Of a DNA stretch of 64,000 nt, positions 54,184 to 62,878 are shown one piece after another; the first letter of the stretch is position 1, and each line of letters begins with the position of its first letter. The notes under the pieces were generated by a model that worked only from the letters and a program-made list of their open reading frames with translations, was not told the DNA's origin and ran no database searches. A program made the position numbers and the translations under genes. Source of the DNA: Virgibacillus sp. MSP4-1 (lineage in GTDB: Bacteria > Bacillota > Bacilli > Bacillales > Alkalibacillaceae); assembly GCF_010092505.1 (NCBI RefSeq), contig NZ_CP048021.1, forward strand, positions 1,860,001 through 1,924,000. The letters run 5' to 3'.

Positions 54184-55611
54184 TTAAAATTTTTTCATCC
54201 ATTCGACATACGGTGTTTTATTATAATTCAAATATAAGTCAGTGGTTAGCCGTACAGGATTTCCAAAAAAGAATCGTTCATATTGGGTCTGGCGTGTGCC
54301 AAAAGCGCTCATGGTTAAATCCCAGGCTAACCGGAATAATTTCACCCGATCCGCAGCATTTTTAGTTGCGCTTTGTAAATACTGATGTAAATCTCCCCTT
54401 ATTTCTGAAGCAAAGTCCTCTTCACCGGGGATCATTACCATCCCACTGGAACCAAGCTGCTGTATGATTTCCACTATTCGGGGATAGACTTTCGGGAAAT
54501 AACTGATAGCCACTTTGAGTGGTTCTTCCTCAGGCCTCATAAGCCCAAATTGATCACTAGCGGCGTTCACCTCAGCCTTGGTCAACAGGGCTTTCAATGA
54601 TTCCAGAGCTATGATAATTTCTGAAACCTGCTCCTGCACATGCTGATATTCACTGATATTAATGGTGTCTACAATAGACTGAGCAACACCGAGAATGAAT
54701 TCAACTTTAACCACCTGTCTGGATACTACCTGGTGAAGGGTAAAGGGAAGAAATGCACTTTGTTCCTTAAAGGTATTGGCAACCTGTATATTATTGTAGA
54801 AAAAAACTCGATGCCACGGAACCAATACTTCATCAAAAACAACAATGGTGTCCATTTCCTCGAAACGGGAACTCAAAGGATAATTATAAGTGGAATCCCC
54901 ATTCACAAAAGTTTCTCTGCAGATAAAGGTTAAGCCCTCTGCATTACTTGGAATTGAACAGGAAAAAGCATTGGCTCTGTCTGTAATCCCACCTGGCGAA
55001 AAAATGAGCACTTCATCTGTCATCCCGCCCTGTGTCGCAAGCAGCCGCGCACCTTTTATCACTATCCCCTGATCCGTTTCCTCAATAACCCTTGCAGAAA
55101 TCGGTTCCTCTGTATTTTCTAAATACAATTGAGAGCGATTTACCTGCGGATGAATGAAGGTATGAGTAATAGACAGGTCTTGTTCTCTGGCCTTTTCGTA
55201 AAAGGACACCAGATGCTCAGGAAAACAATTTTCTTTTCCTTCTAAAATAGAAGCCGAGGATGCAAAAGCCATTAAAACCGTGTTCATATAATCAGGGCTG
55301 CGACCCATCATGCCGGCACTCATTTTTGCCCACTGTTGAATCATTTTACGCCGTTTGATTAAATCTTCTTTCGTCTTTGGCTGCAAATAGGATGTCCCTA
55401 CCCTATCCCCTGTTTTAGGGGAAGGATACGTCATCACATCGGCCAGCTTATCATCGTGCTGTAGATTATATAGAGAAGCTTGACTTTTCATGGCCCCTTT
55501 GAAAGCAAAATGCTCGGAAATGTTATGTGTAATTTTTTTACCTTTGAACCAGACATTCGTTCCTAACCGATTTATACGATTTAGATAAGTTTTCCCATCA
55601 ATCGCTGACAT
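54184..55611 (-). CDS. 4-hydroxyphenylacetate 3-monooxygenase oxygenase component (HpaB family)
   Basis: A 475-residue flavin-dependent oxygenase. Features: DGKTYLNRINRLG start, the TVLMAFASSASIL region, FIHPQVNRS with flavin-contacting residues, GIVIKGARLLATQGGMTDEVLIF and the C-terminal PVRLTTDLYLNYNKTPYVEWM. It uses reduced flavin from a separate reductase to hydroxylate phenols; no HpaC-type reductase gene is in the window. ATG 55611 follows GGGGTGGAAAG; the frame upstream to 55680 is unsupported. Members of this fold also include YoaI and vinylacetyl-CoA isomerase-like proteins, so the exact substrate is open. Confidence 0.82.
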   Translation of the reverse strand: MSAIDGKTYLNRINRLGTNVWFKGKKITHNISEHFAFKGAMKSQASLYNLQHDDKLADVMTYPSPKTGDRVGTSYLQPKTKEDLIKRRKMIQQWAKMSAGMMGRSPDYMNTVLMAFASSASILEGKENCFPEHLVSFYEKAREQDLSITHTFIHPQVNRSQLYLENTEEPISARVIEETDQGIVIKGARLLATQGGMTDEVLIFSPGGITDRANAFSCSIPSNAEGLTFICRETFVNGDSTYNYPLSSRFEEMDTIVVFDEVLVPWHRVFFYNNIQVANTFKEQSAFLPFTLHQVVSRQVVKVEFILGVAQSIVDTINISEYQHVQEQVSEIIIALESLKALLTKAEVNAASDQFGLMRPEEEPLKVAISYFPKVYPRIVEIIQQLGSSGMVMIPGEEDFASEIRGDLHQYLQSATKNAADRVKLFRLAWDLTMSAFGTRQTQYERFFFGNPVRLTTDLYLNYNKTPYVEWMKKF

Positions 55612-55814
55612 CTTTCCACCCCTAAACATAAATACAGATCTATAAACATAATATTTATGTCGTGAGAATGTGTTCGACATGGGAAGCTATTAATGGAAAA
55701 AACAAAAAAGTGAATCATAAACAAAAATGGAAAATCCAAAATAATCGAGGTATGCAGTGTAGGAACTTGCAAACAGAGAAAGCAGAATTAAAAGAGGTAT
55801 TTTATAAAAAAAGA

Positions 55815-55845
55815 CATAAAAAAACCACCATATTATGTATGGTGG
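55815..55845 (-). terminator. ssrA terminator
   Basis: CCACCATA / TATGGTGG with a 5-nt loop, then T7 on the minus strand. The left arm overlaps the encoded 3' CCA of the tmRNA. Confidence 0.85.
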
Positions 55846-56480
55846 AGACGGTGGGACGTGCACTTCCATGCTTTCGTCATGGCACTGACTATATCTTGAA
55901 CCTGTTCCTCAGGTCCTCCGGCGTCTTATGTGAAATTTAGATTTACCGGTTTGCCCGGCAGTATTTCACATCCTAGTGCTACCATTTTAGAAAGGCAGCC
56001 TATAAGTCGATACACAGCTGTTGGATCGCTCCACATACTGCTCGGTATTGCCTTATCACCCGGATGGTGACTTAGGTTTCACCGATAAAGCCGGATTTTC
56101 ACTTATGTGTTACCACATAAGGCGACTATTGTCTAATCGAACCCACGTCCAGAGATATCGTCACTCGGGTATCTACGTGTGTAGTCGTTATATTGTCATT
56201 CGCCAGCTTTTCAGCCTAACGACTGGCTTCCAAGTGGCTAGTCTGATTGGAATTCTTCTGTCAGCCTCAGACGGCGACTAACAGCATAGCCCACTATAGT
56301 TTGAGACCCTTCAATCTGCCACATGGGCGATAGCAGGAAGGATCCTAGCAGAGCTTACGCTGCTGCTAGAGTAGTGTTATTATTGTTTCCAGTTATATTT
56401 AACTGAGTAACGTTTTACGAGACGTAACCTCGACACGCAACCCAAGCTCGATCTACCCCTGTCGAATCCGTAACGTCCCC
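55840..56480 (-). ncRNA. ssrA: tmRNA gene interrupted by a group I intron
   Basis: The 5' end GGGGACGTTACGGATTCGAC and the 3' end CGTCTCCACCA are canonical and pair as a 7-bp acceptor stem. The spliced RNA is 362 nt. The resume frame begins at 56390 with GGA and encodes GNNNNTTLAAA-stop (to 56355), so the tag would be A-GNNNNTTLAAA. The T arm GTGGG-TTCGAT|T-CCCAC is split after the sixth loop base by a 279-nt intron. tmRNA rescues stalled ribosomes with SmpB, whose gene lies just upstream. Tag and both exons look functional. Confidence 0.93.
55857..56135 (-). mobile_element. Group I self-splicing intron in ssrA (no ORF)
   Basis: The intron starts after exon U (56136) and ends at omega-G (55857). 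P1 forms between exon CGAU plus intron UA and UAGUCG, with the required U-G pair at the splice site. P2: CTTATGTG-GTAA-CACATAAG. P3: TCCGGC / GCCGGA. P4: TCGGT / ACCGA. P6: GCAGTAT / ATACTGC. P8: GGACCTG / CAGGTTC. This is followed at once by the J8/7-P7 signature AAGATATAGTC (55887-55897). P9: CCATG / CATGG. No homing endonuclease frame is present, so present-day mobility would need help in trans. Subgroup not assigned. Confidence 0.92.
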
Positions 56481-56544
56481 GGATTATTTTTAAGAGATAG
56501 CGACCTTGAGTTCGCCAATGTCGTCTCTTTCAACGACAATACTT

Positions 56545-56572
56545 ATTATAACACATGAGCAGCCATTTTCAA
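56545..56572 (-). promoter_or_regulatory. ssrA promoter
   Basis: On the minus strand TTGAAA (56567-56572) and a perfect TATAAT (56545-56550) are 16 nt apart. Transcription should start near 56538, giving a ~55-nt leader removed by RNase P to create the mature 5' end at 56480. Confidence 0.7.
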
Positions 56573-56596
56573 CAGGGGTGAAGCTGGTACTTCCTG

Positions 56597-57058
56597 TTAA
56601 AACTGATTTTTCATCGCACGCTCCATATCCCGCTTGGCCTGCTTGCGTTTTAAGGTTTCCCGTTTATCATACTTCTTCTTACCCTTACCGAGGCCAATTA
56701 AAACTTTTGCTACACCGTTTTTAATGTACATTTTGAGCGGAATTAACGAATACCCTTCCTGCTGGGTTTTCCCGACTAATTTGTCTATCTCCTTACGATG
56801 AAGCAGCAGCTTTCTCGTGCGTACCGGATCATGGTTATACCTGTTGCCCTGTTCATACGTGGAAATATGCATATTATGAAGAAAGACCTCCCCACGCTCA
56901 ACCCGGGCGAATGAGTCTTTCAAGTTGACACGGCGGTCCCGGACAGATTTAATTTCCGTCCCTTTTAACACAATCCCTGCCTCAAACGTCTCCTCTATAA
57001 AATAATCATGATTGGCTTTACGATTTTGCGCTATGACATTCCCTTGACCTTTTGGCAT
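56597..57058 (-). CDS. smpB: SsrA-binding protein SmpB
   Basis: A 153-residue OB-fold protein. [27 protein letters not shown] is the typical start, with [22 protein letters not shown] and the basic C-terminal tail [26 protein letters not shown] that mimics the codon-anticodon in the A site. It binds tmRNA and brings it to stalled ribosomes. Located just before ssrA on the same strand, as in other Bacillaceae. Confidence 0.96.
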   Translation of the reverse strand: MPKGQGNVIAQNRKANHDYFIEETFEAGIVLKGTEIKSVRDRRVNLKDSFARVERGEVFLHNMHISTYEQGNRYNHDPVRTRKLLLHRKEIDKLVGKTQQEGYSLIPLKMYIKNGVAKVLIGLGKGKKKYDKRETLKRKQAKRDMERAMKNQF

Positions 57059-57244
57059 AGCAAAACCTCCTATTCGTCACATACCCTTCATTTTACCAAA
57101 AGCAGCTCTCCATGAAAAGAAAACAACGATTATGATAAGCCGTGTATAAGAATTCTTTTCACCTTTTAGACATTTTCATGGACTTATTTTTTTCCTTTAT
57201 GAGAATATAAGAAGGGGAAATGATACTTAGGGGGTTCTTTCATC

Positions 57245-58126
57245 ATGACCAATCGACTGCTGCAGATTCGCAGACTGAATGACAATGATTACGAGTTTTT
57301 AACAAATATGAAGACAGGAATTGAAGATGATTACGTAGTCCGGATCTTCCCAAAGCTTATTCATAGTGATGAACACGCATTATACGGTCTGTTTGATGGA
57401 AACCAGATGCTTACGGTGGCCGGGTACTCCATCTATTTGAGCCAGTATGCAATGCTCGGCAGACTCCGAAGCGACCAGCGTTTTTTAGCGAAAGGAAATG
57501 CGACAGAGCTTCTTAAACATATCATAAGGGATTTAATAGATAGAGATGATATAAAATGGATTGGGGCCAATACAGAAATTCATAACAAGCCTGCCTTAAA
57601 AGTTCTTGAAAAGCTCGGATTTCCATCTCACCCTCCATTATATCCAGTAAAACTGAATAATGGGGAAACGGTTGAGGGAACAGCTGGACCGCTATGGAAA
57701 CAGCTTGAAACCATAGAGGAAAAACGCGAAGTCCTAGAATTATTCAAGAAAAGTGATTTTGAAGTTTTTCCTTATCAGTGCTATTATCCATTCCCTTACC
57801 AGGACGATTTCCTGACCGATAAAGATTTAGCGGAATCCCTGTTTTTCACTAACAAAGATCGAACCCGCTTTTTTATCATGAAAGAAGATCAGAAAAAAGA
57901 GCTTCATGCTTTTGTGATGTACCCATGGAACGATCACTTTGAACAGCCTGGTTTCTGGGATACCGTCATGAATCAACTGGGTACAAACTTTACGGAACAC
58001 AGACTGTGGATGGACTTCATGCAGGAAGGACTGGACCGGGCCAAAAACCTTGATTCATTCGAAATCCGCAAGCCATGGGTATTACACGGAATCTGGAAGG
58101 ACAAAGAAGGTCATCGTTTGCCATAA
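57245..58126 (+). CDS. GNAT family acetyltransferase, two-domain
   Basis: A 293-residue protein. The N-terminal ~150 residues form a GNAT domain with LGRLRSDQRFLAKGNATELLKHII (acetyl-CoA binding motif A, slightly degenerate) and NKPALKVLEKLGF. The remaining half (ERKEVLELFKKSDFE-like region onward) has no family I recognise. Opposite in strand to its neighbours, it separates rnr from smpB, which are normally adjacent, so it is probably an insertion. A GGGG-rich site GGGGGTT precedes the ATG. Confidence 0.72.
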   Translation: MTNRLLQIRRLNDNDYEFLTNMKTGIEDDYVVRIFPKLIHSDEHALYGLFDGNQMLTVAGYSIYLSQYAMLGRLRSDQRFLAKGNATELLKHIIRDLIDRDDIKWIGANTEIHNKPALKVLEKLGFPSHPPLYPVKLNNGETVEGTAGPLWKQLETIEEKREVLELFKKSDFEVFPYQCYYPFPYQDDFLTDKDLAESLFFTNKDRTRFFIMKEDQKKELHAFVMYPWNDHFEQPGFWDTVMNQLGTNFTEHRLWMDFMQEGLDRAKNLDSFEIRKPWVLHGIWKDKEGHRLP

Positions 58127-58146
58127 TGGACATCTGCCAAACGTTG

Positions 58147-58182
58147 AAAAAGGGGACTCCATCCTGAAAGTCCCCTTTTTTT
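58147..58182. terminator. Bidirectional terminator
   Basis: AAAAAGGGGACT / AGTCCCCTTTTT, 12-bp stem, 10-nt loop, with T's on both strands. Serves the convergent GNAT and rnr genes. Confidence 0.85.
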
Positions 58183-60484
58183 ATTTCTTCTTTTTCCCTT
58201 TTTTCGGTGCACTTTGATAAAACGGCTTATGCTTTGACTTCTTGCCGCCCTTTTTCTCCTTCTTAGGGCCGTTTTTGCTGTCTTTCGGCTTCGGCTTCTT
58301 TTCCTTCGTTTTAATCACCGTAGGCCGGTCTTTTACAGGTCTCTCTTTTCGCGGTTTCATGCCGACAATTTCAAAATCAATATCCCGCTCTTCTATATTC
58401 ACATTCACACAGCGAACCGTCAGCTCATCACCAATTCTGAAGACGTTACCTGTACGTTCCCCAATCATGGCATAATGACGATCATCAAAATGATAATAGT
58501 CATCGGTTAAAAAGCTGACATGAACAAGTCCTTCAATCGTATTTGGCAGCTCAACAAACAGTCCAAAACCGGTAACCGAACTGATCACACCGTCAAATTC
58601 CTGTCCAATTTTTGTCTTCATAAATTCACACTTTTTGAGGTCATCCGTCTCACGCTCTGCATCGACCGCCCGTCTTTCCATAAAAGAGGTGTGTCTCGCA
58701 ATCTCCGGCAGCTTATCCTTCCACTTTTCTCTTGTATCCTCGCCCATTTTCCCCTCAACAAGGTAAGTCCGGATCAGACGATGGACGGTTAAATCCGGGT
58801 AACGTCTGATGGGTGAGGTAAAATGGGTATAAAACTCTGTTGACAGCCCAAAATGACCTAAGCTTTGCGGATCATATTTAGCCTGCTGCATGGAACGGAG
58901 CATCAGTTTGGAAATTACCATATCCTCCTGGGTTCCTTTCACTTCCTCCAGAACAGACTGTAATGCCTTCGGGTGAATGTCATTAGCCGTTCCCCGGACC
59001 ACATAGCCGAGATTGGCGATAAACTCAAAGAAATGCTCCAGCTTTTCCGGCTTGGGATCCTCGTGAATACGATGAATAAAAGGAACCTGCATCCAATGGA
59101 AGTGCTCGGCTACGGTTTCATTGGCAGCCAGCATAAATTCCTCAATCAGCTTTTCGCCAACGGAGCGTTCTCTTAAGACGACATCTGTTGCTTCGCCTGC
59201 CTCATTCACCTCAACTTTAGCTTCTTTAAAATCAAAATCAATGGCCCCACGTTCCATCCGCTTCGTCCGGAGAATCTGTGCCAAAGCTTCCATATCCTTA
59301 AGCATTGGTGTGATATGCTCATACTTCTCCTTCAATTCCTGATCGTCATTGACTAAAATCTCATTCACATCATGATACGTCATGCGCTCGGTTGTTTTAA
59401 TCACACTCTGAAAAATATCGTGATGAACAATCTCACCTTTATCGGTTATTTCCATTTCACAGGATAACGTCAGGCGATCCACACGGGGGTTCAATGAACA
59501 AATCCCGTTAGACAGACGATGCGGAATCATCGGAATGACCCGGTCCGTTAAATAAACACTGGTACCACGTTCTAACGCTTCCTTATCAATAGGCGAATCT
59601 TCTTTTACATAGTAGGATACATCTGCAATATAAACACCTAATTTGTAGTTCCCATTTTCCAGTCGCTTAACCGTAACCGCATCATCCAAGTCCTTCGCGT
59701 CAGCACCGTCAATGGTGATAATCAGTTCATCCCGGAGATCTCGGCGATTTTCCAATTCAGACGGGTCAATGGTATCGGGAACCTGGTTGGCCTGCTCCAT
59801 CACTTCATCCGGGAAGTCCGATTTAATTCCATGCTTATAAATGACGGATAAAATATCAATGCCAGGATCGTTTTTGTGACCAAGGATTTCCACGATTGCC
59901 CCCTCGGCACTCATACGGTCCTCGGGATATTTCGTAATTTCCACAATTACTTTATGGCCATCAACGGCCCCGCTTGTCATGCCTTTAGGAATAAAAATAT
60001 CATTGGGAATTCGTTTATCATCCGGAATAACAAAGCCAAAGTAACCATTGTCCTGGAACGTGCCGACAATACGATTTGTACTCCTTTCCAGAATACGTAT
60101 AACCGTTCCCTCAGGGCGTTGGCCACTGGTTGCCCCTGACTCAATCCGGACTAATACCCGATCATCATTCATCGCAGAATTTAAGTCGCGATGATTAATA
60201 AAGACATCATCTTTTTCATCTTCATCAGGGATTAAAAAAGCAAAGCCCTTCGCATGCATCTGAATCGTTCCACGGATTAAATTCATTTTTTCCGGCAGGC
60301 CATAGCGATTTTTACGTGTCCGAACCAGCTCCCCTTCCTGCTCCAGTTCATTTAACGTTTTGACTAAGCCTTTAAAAGATTCTACATCCTCATCCAATTC
60401 AAGGACTTCCTCAATTTCATGTACAGACAGTGGTTTTGCATTTTCATTAAAATAGGAAAGAATTTTTTCCTTCATTTCACTCAT
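58181..60484 (-). CDS. rnr: Ribonuclease R
   Basis: A 767-residue 3'-5' exoribonuclease. Domains in order: N-terminal winged HTH, two cold-shock domains ([38 protein letters not shown]), the RNB catalytic domain with the metal aspartates in [38 protein letters not shown], an S1 domain ([27 protein letters not shown] split as shown by its start [13 protein letters not shown]), and a Lys-rich tail. It degrades structured RNA including mRNA released by trans-translation. ATG 60484 follows GGAAGGTGAG; 60520 lacks a site. Confidence 0.95.
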   Translation of the reverse strand: MSEMKEKILSYFNENAKPLSVHEIEEVLELDEDVESFKGLVKTLNELEQEGELVRTRKNRYGLPEKMNLIRGTIQMHAKGFAFLIPDEDEKDDVFINHRDLNSAMNDDRVLVRIESGATSGQRPEGTVIRILERSTNRIVGTFQDNGYFGFVIPDDKRIPNDIFIPKGMTSGAVDGHKVIVEITKYPEDRMSAEGAIVEILGHKNDPGIDILSVIYKHGIKSDFPDEVMEQANQVPDTIDPSELENRRDLRDELIITIDGADAKDLDDAVTVKRLENGNYKLGVYIADVSYYVKEDSPIDKEALERGTSVYLTDRVIPMIPHRLSNGICSLNPRVDRLTLSCEMEITDKGEIVHHDIFQSVIKTTERMTYHDVNEILVNDDQELKEKYEHITPMLKDMEALAQILRTKRMERGAIDFDFKEAKVEVNEAGEATDVVLRERSVGEKLIEEFMLAANETVAEHFHWMQVPFIHRIHEDPKPEKLEHFFEFIANLGYVVRGTANDIHPKALQSVLEEVKGTQEDMVISKLMLRSMQQAKYDPQSLGHFGLSTEFYTHFTSPIRRYPDLTVHRLIRTYLVEGKMGEDTREKWKDKLPEIARHTSFMERRAVDAERETDDLKKCEFMKTKIGQEFDGVISSVTGFGLFVELPNTIEGLVHVSFLTDDYYHFDDRHYAMIGERTGNVFRIGDELTVRCVNVNIEERDIDFEIVGMKPRKERPVKDRPTVIKTKEKKPKPKDSKNGPKKEKKGGKKSKHKPFYQSAPKKGKKKK

Positions 60485-60588
60485 GTTCTCACCTTCCTTT
60501 GAAGGGGGAATGTTTTTCATCGCTTTTTAGATAATGGTTCATTGCAGACGACTGGGATGAAGGCCATTTTTTTCGATCTCTGTTGGAG

Positions 60589-61008
60589 TTTTGTCCTTCA
60601 TATAGGGAATGAAGACTATTTCTTCAGAGATTTCCTTTCCATTTGTCCTTCATTAAACCGATGAAGGACACTTCCCCTCAATTCTGGCTTGTATTTGGCC
60701 TTCATAAGCCTTTCACAGACGGTATAACAGCTGTTTTAATATGTGGATTGTATTTGAAGACCAATCCCCCCGCTTTTTTTGCCGTAATGGCCTTCATATA
60801 GGGAATGAAGACCATTACCCAAGGGATTTACCTTCCATTTGTCCTTCATTAAATCGATGAAGGACATTTCTCCCGGGTTTTATCGGTGGTTTGGCCTTCA
60901 TCTACTGTGTGAAGGACGTTCAGTCGGGAATTCTTCTTCACTTTGTCCTTCATTAAACCGATGAAGGACATTTCTCCTGAATTCAGGCTCCTCTTTGTCC
61001 TTCACACC
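60589..61008. repeat. Palindromic 52-nt-period array, locus 3
   Basis: CCTTCA occurs at 60595, 60647, 60699, 60791, 60843, 60895, 60947 and 60999. All intervals are 52 except one of 92. Most copies begin a hairpin such as GTCCTTCAT-N7-ATGAAGGACA; the rest have mismatched or lost right arms. Units 1-3 and 5-7 also resemble each other in their spacers, a higher-order duplication of about 196 bp. It fills the gap between rnr and the esterase gene; 61010-61070 adds a fragment (TTGTCCAGCTGCGGCTCCC) of a common Bacillaceae GC-rich repeat. Confidence 0.85.
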
Positions 61009-61073
61009 CCCAGAACGGCCCTTCCGCTTTTCTTTGTCCAGCTGCGGCTCCCAGGTCGCCTCCGCTTTTCTAC

Positions 61074-61820
61074 CTAGTATGTCCAATCGAGGGTTTCGAG
61101 AAACTGATAAATGTCTTCATATAGTTGTTCTTTTTCGTTGGATAGTGTGATGACGTGAGTTGAGTCTTCGTACCATTTGATTTGTTTTTCGTCAGTTTCT
61201 ACCTCATTATGAATGTAATTGGCGCTTTCCGGGTTGATCATTTCGTCTTTTCCGGCCTGAACAACAAAAGTTGGCGTATAAATTTCATCAATATGATCAT
61301 GAACGTCGGTTATAAATTCTCCAAGTTTTTCAAATGTATGTGTGGAATTTTCCATCAGTTGACGGACTTCATCCTTAATCAGATCATGATCCTTCTCTTC
61401 CAACTGCTTATATTCCCTGGCAAACTGCTGAAAACCTTTGGACAGCTGTGAGGTATTATCAAAGAACATAGGGGCACACATAGGTGTAACACCCATGATC
61501 GGTTCAGAATAGGCAAGCTTTAAGCCCATAACTCCTCCCAGTGACAGCCCGGCAACAGCTATTTCATCATATCCAAGGATACGCAAGTGATGCAGCGCCT
61601 TCTGAACGTCTTCCCACCAGTCATCTGTATCATATTTAATTAACTCCTCCGGTGGGGCACCATGTCCACGATAAATAGGGGCATGACACGTATAGCCTTT
61701 CTTTTGCAGAAAACGTCCCAGCATCCGGACATCAGCAGAATGACCGGTAAATCCATGGAGCAGCAATACCGCACGTTTCCCCGCTTCAAATGTAAAGGGT
61801 TCAGGTGTTTTGATCTTCAT
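61074..61820 (-). CDS. Carboxylesterase (Est30/YvaK family)
   Basis: A 248-residue serine esterase. Motifs: [13 protein letters not shown] (oxyanion hole), GLSLGGVMG (nucleophile Ser), aspartate in [17 protein letters not shown], and His in DSTHVITL. Length and sequence match Geobacillus Est30 and B. subtilis YvaK. The gene sits between secG and rnr as in B. subtilis. AGAGGAG before ATG 61820 decides the start over 61841. Confidence 0.88.
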   Translation of the reverse strand: MKIKTPEPFTFEAGKRAVLLLHGFTGHSADVRMLGRFLQKKGYTCHAPIYRGHGAPPEELIKYDTDDWWEDVQKALHHLRILGYDEIAVAGLSLGGVMGLKLAYSEPIMGVTPMCAPMFFDNTSQLSKGFQQFAREYKQLEEKDHDLIKDEVRQLMENSTHTFEKLGEFITDVHDHIDEIYTPTFVVQAGKDEMINPESANYIHNEVETDEKQIKWYEDSTHVITLSNEKEQLYEDIYQFLETLDWTY

Positions 61821-61944
61821 GTTTGTCAACTCCTCTTTCATAGCCTATGTCATTTTTCGCTTTATCATATTTTGCCCAATAGAAAGACACGAATTTCGCC
61901 AGTACCGGGAAATTCGTTGTCTTCACCTGTACCTAATTTAACGT

Positions 61945-61976
61945 ATAAAAAAACAGCAAGTAAATCTTGCTGTTTA
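61945..61976 (-). terminator. Terminator of secG
   Basis: AAACAGCAAG / CTTGCTGTTT, 10 bp, 5-nt loop, then T-run on the minus strand. The stem begins at the secG stop. Confidence 0.85.
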
Positions 61977-62207
61977 CTGAACAATATAACCTAACGCAAA
62001 TGTAATGACAAAAAAGAGTATTCCAACAACAATCGTTGCTCGGTGAAGGACAGCATCAATTCCGCGTGCCTTTTGCTTCCCGAATAACTGCTCAGCACCA
62101 CCCGAAATCGCTCCGGACAGACCGGCACTTTTTCCTGATTGTAATAAAACGAGAACAATCATAATAATAGCGTCAATAATTAATAACGTAACCAGTGTAC
62201 CATACAT
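61974..62207 (-). CDS. secG: Preprotein translocase subunit SecG
   Basis: A 77-residue membrane protein with two helices ([20 protein letters not shown] and the C-terminal [17 protein letters not shown]) around the conserved [27 protein letters not shown] loop, split here as [12 protein letters not shown] and GGAEQLFG. It is the auxiliary subunit of the SecYEG channel. First gene of the secG-est-rnr order. Confidence 0.93.
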   Translation of the reverse strand: MYGTLVTLLIIDAIIMIVLVLLQSGKSAGLSGAISGGAEQLFGKQKARGIDAVLHRATIVVGILFFVITFALGYIVQ

Positions 62208-62414
62208 AGTATTTCCTGCACCTCCAATAACATCCGGGACAACTTATATCAAAAAAGTAATATAAAAACGCACAATCCCTATTTAGCATATGTTTATATC
62301 TCTACTAAATGTAGCATAAAAACATATACGTAGCAAGGTGAAACCATAGAAGCAAGTAAAGAGAACAATTTGTGAACGAAATGTCGTTTTTTGATGAAAA
62401 GTGAGTGATTTTCA

Positions 62415-62444
62415 TTGATATTCACATTGGGCTTGCGATAAAAT
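62415..62444 (+). promoter_or_regulatory. Candidate ptsHI promoter
   Basis: TTGATA (62415-62420) and TAAAAT (62439-62444) are 18 nt apart. A start near 62451 would give a leader of about 155 nt before ptsH. Confidence 0.5.
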
Positions 62445-62461
62445 TATAGGAGTGATTAAAG

Positions 62462-62575
62462 GTTTGTCTGCTGAATTCATTTATAACCCTAATTACAGTA
62501 TTAGAATATTTACCATTAAGTAGATGAAACTAAAAGAATGAATAACAGTACTCACTTATGAATTCGGTAACAAAC
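62462..62575 (+). other. Long-range inverted repeat in the ptsH leader
   Basis: GTTTGT (62462-62467) and GAATTCAT (62473-62480) are complementary to ACAAAC (62570-62575) and ATGAATTC (62558-62565), in mirrored order with 5- and 4-nt internal loops. The RNA would close a ~77-nt domain ending about 18 nt before the ribosome binding site. Apart from this and the promoter, the 62208-62607 gap shows nothing I recognise. Confidence 0.45.
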
Positions 62576-62607
62576 ATAAAGAAACAATAATATAGGAGGA
62601 AATCACT

Positions 62608-62874
62608 ATGGTCGAGAAAACATTTAAAATTACAGCAGCTGAAGGGGTTCATGCACGCCCTGCCACACTATTGGTACAAAATGCAGGTAAATTTAATTCA
62701 GATATAAATATGGTATATAACGACAAGTCAGTAAACCTGAAATCCATTATGGGAATTATGTCTCTCGGGATCCCAACGGGTGCAGAAGTTAAAATTACAG
62801 CTGAAGGCAACGACGAAGAAGACGCCATTAACGCACTTGCTGACGTAATGAAAAATGAAAACCTGGGGGAGTAA
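62608..62874 (+). CDS. ptsH: Phosphocarrier protein HPr
   Basis: An 88-residue PTS carrier with phosphorylatable His15 (GVHARPAT) and the regulatory Ser46 ([11 protein letters not shown]) targeted by HPr kinase. P-Ser-HPr is the co-repressor of CcpA, which would act at the CRE sites found in this window. AGGAGG precedes the ATG; ptsI follows after four bases. Confidence 0.95.
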   Translation: MVEKTFKITAAEGVHARPATLLVQNAGKFNSDINMVYNDKSVNLKSIMGIMSLGIPTGAEVKITAEGNDEEDAINALADVMKNENLGE

Positions 62875-62878
62875 TTTT

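Noticed and set aside
60589-61008. The regular arrays as CRISPR loci
   Set aside because: The repeats are only partly conserved, each is a self-complementary hairpin, spacers are similar among some units, and no cas gene is present.
60898-61086. 62-codon frame in the array region
   Set aside because: It is made entirely of repeat sequence and spans a GC-rich repeat fragment; the period of 52 does not keep a reading frame.
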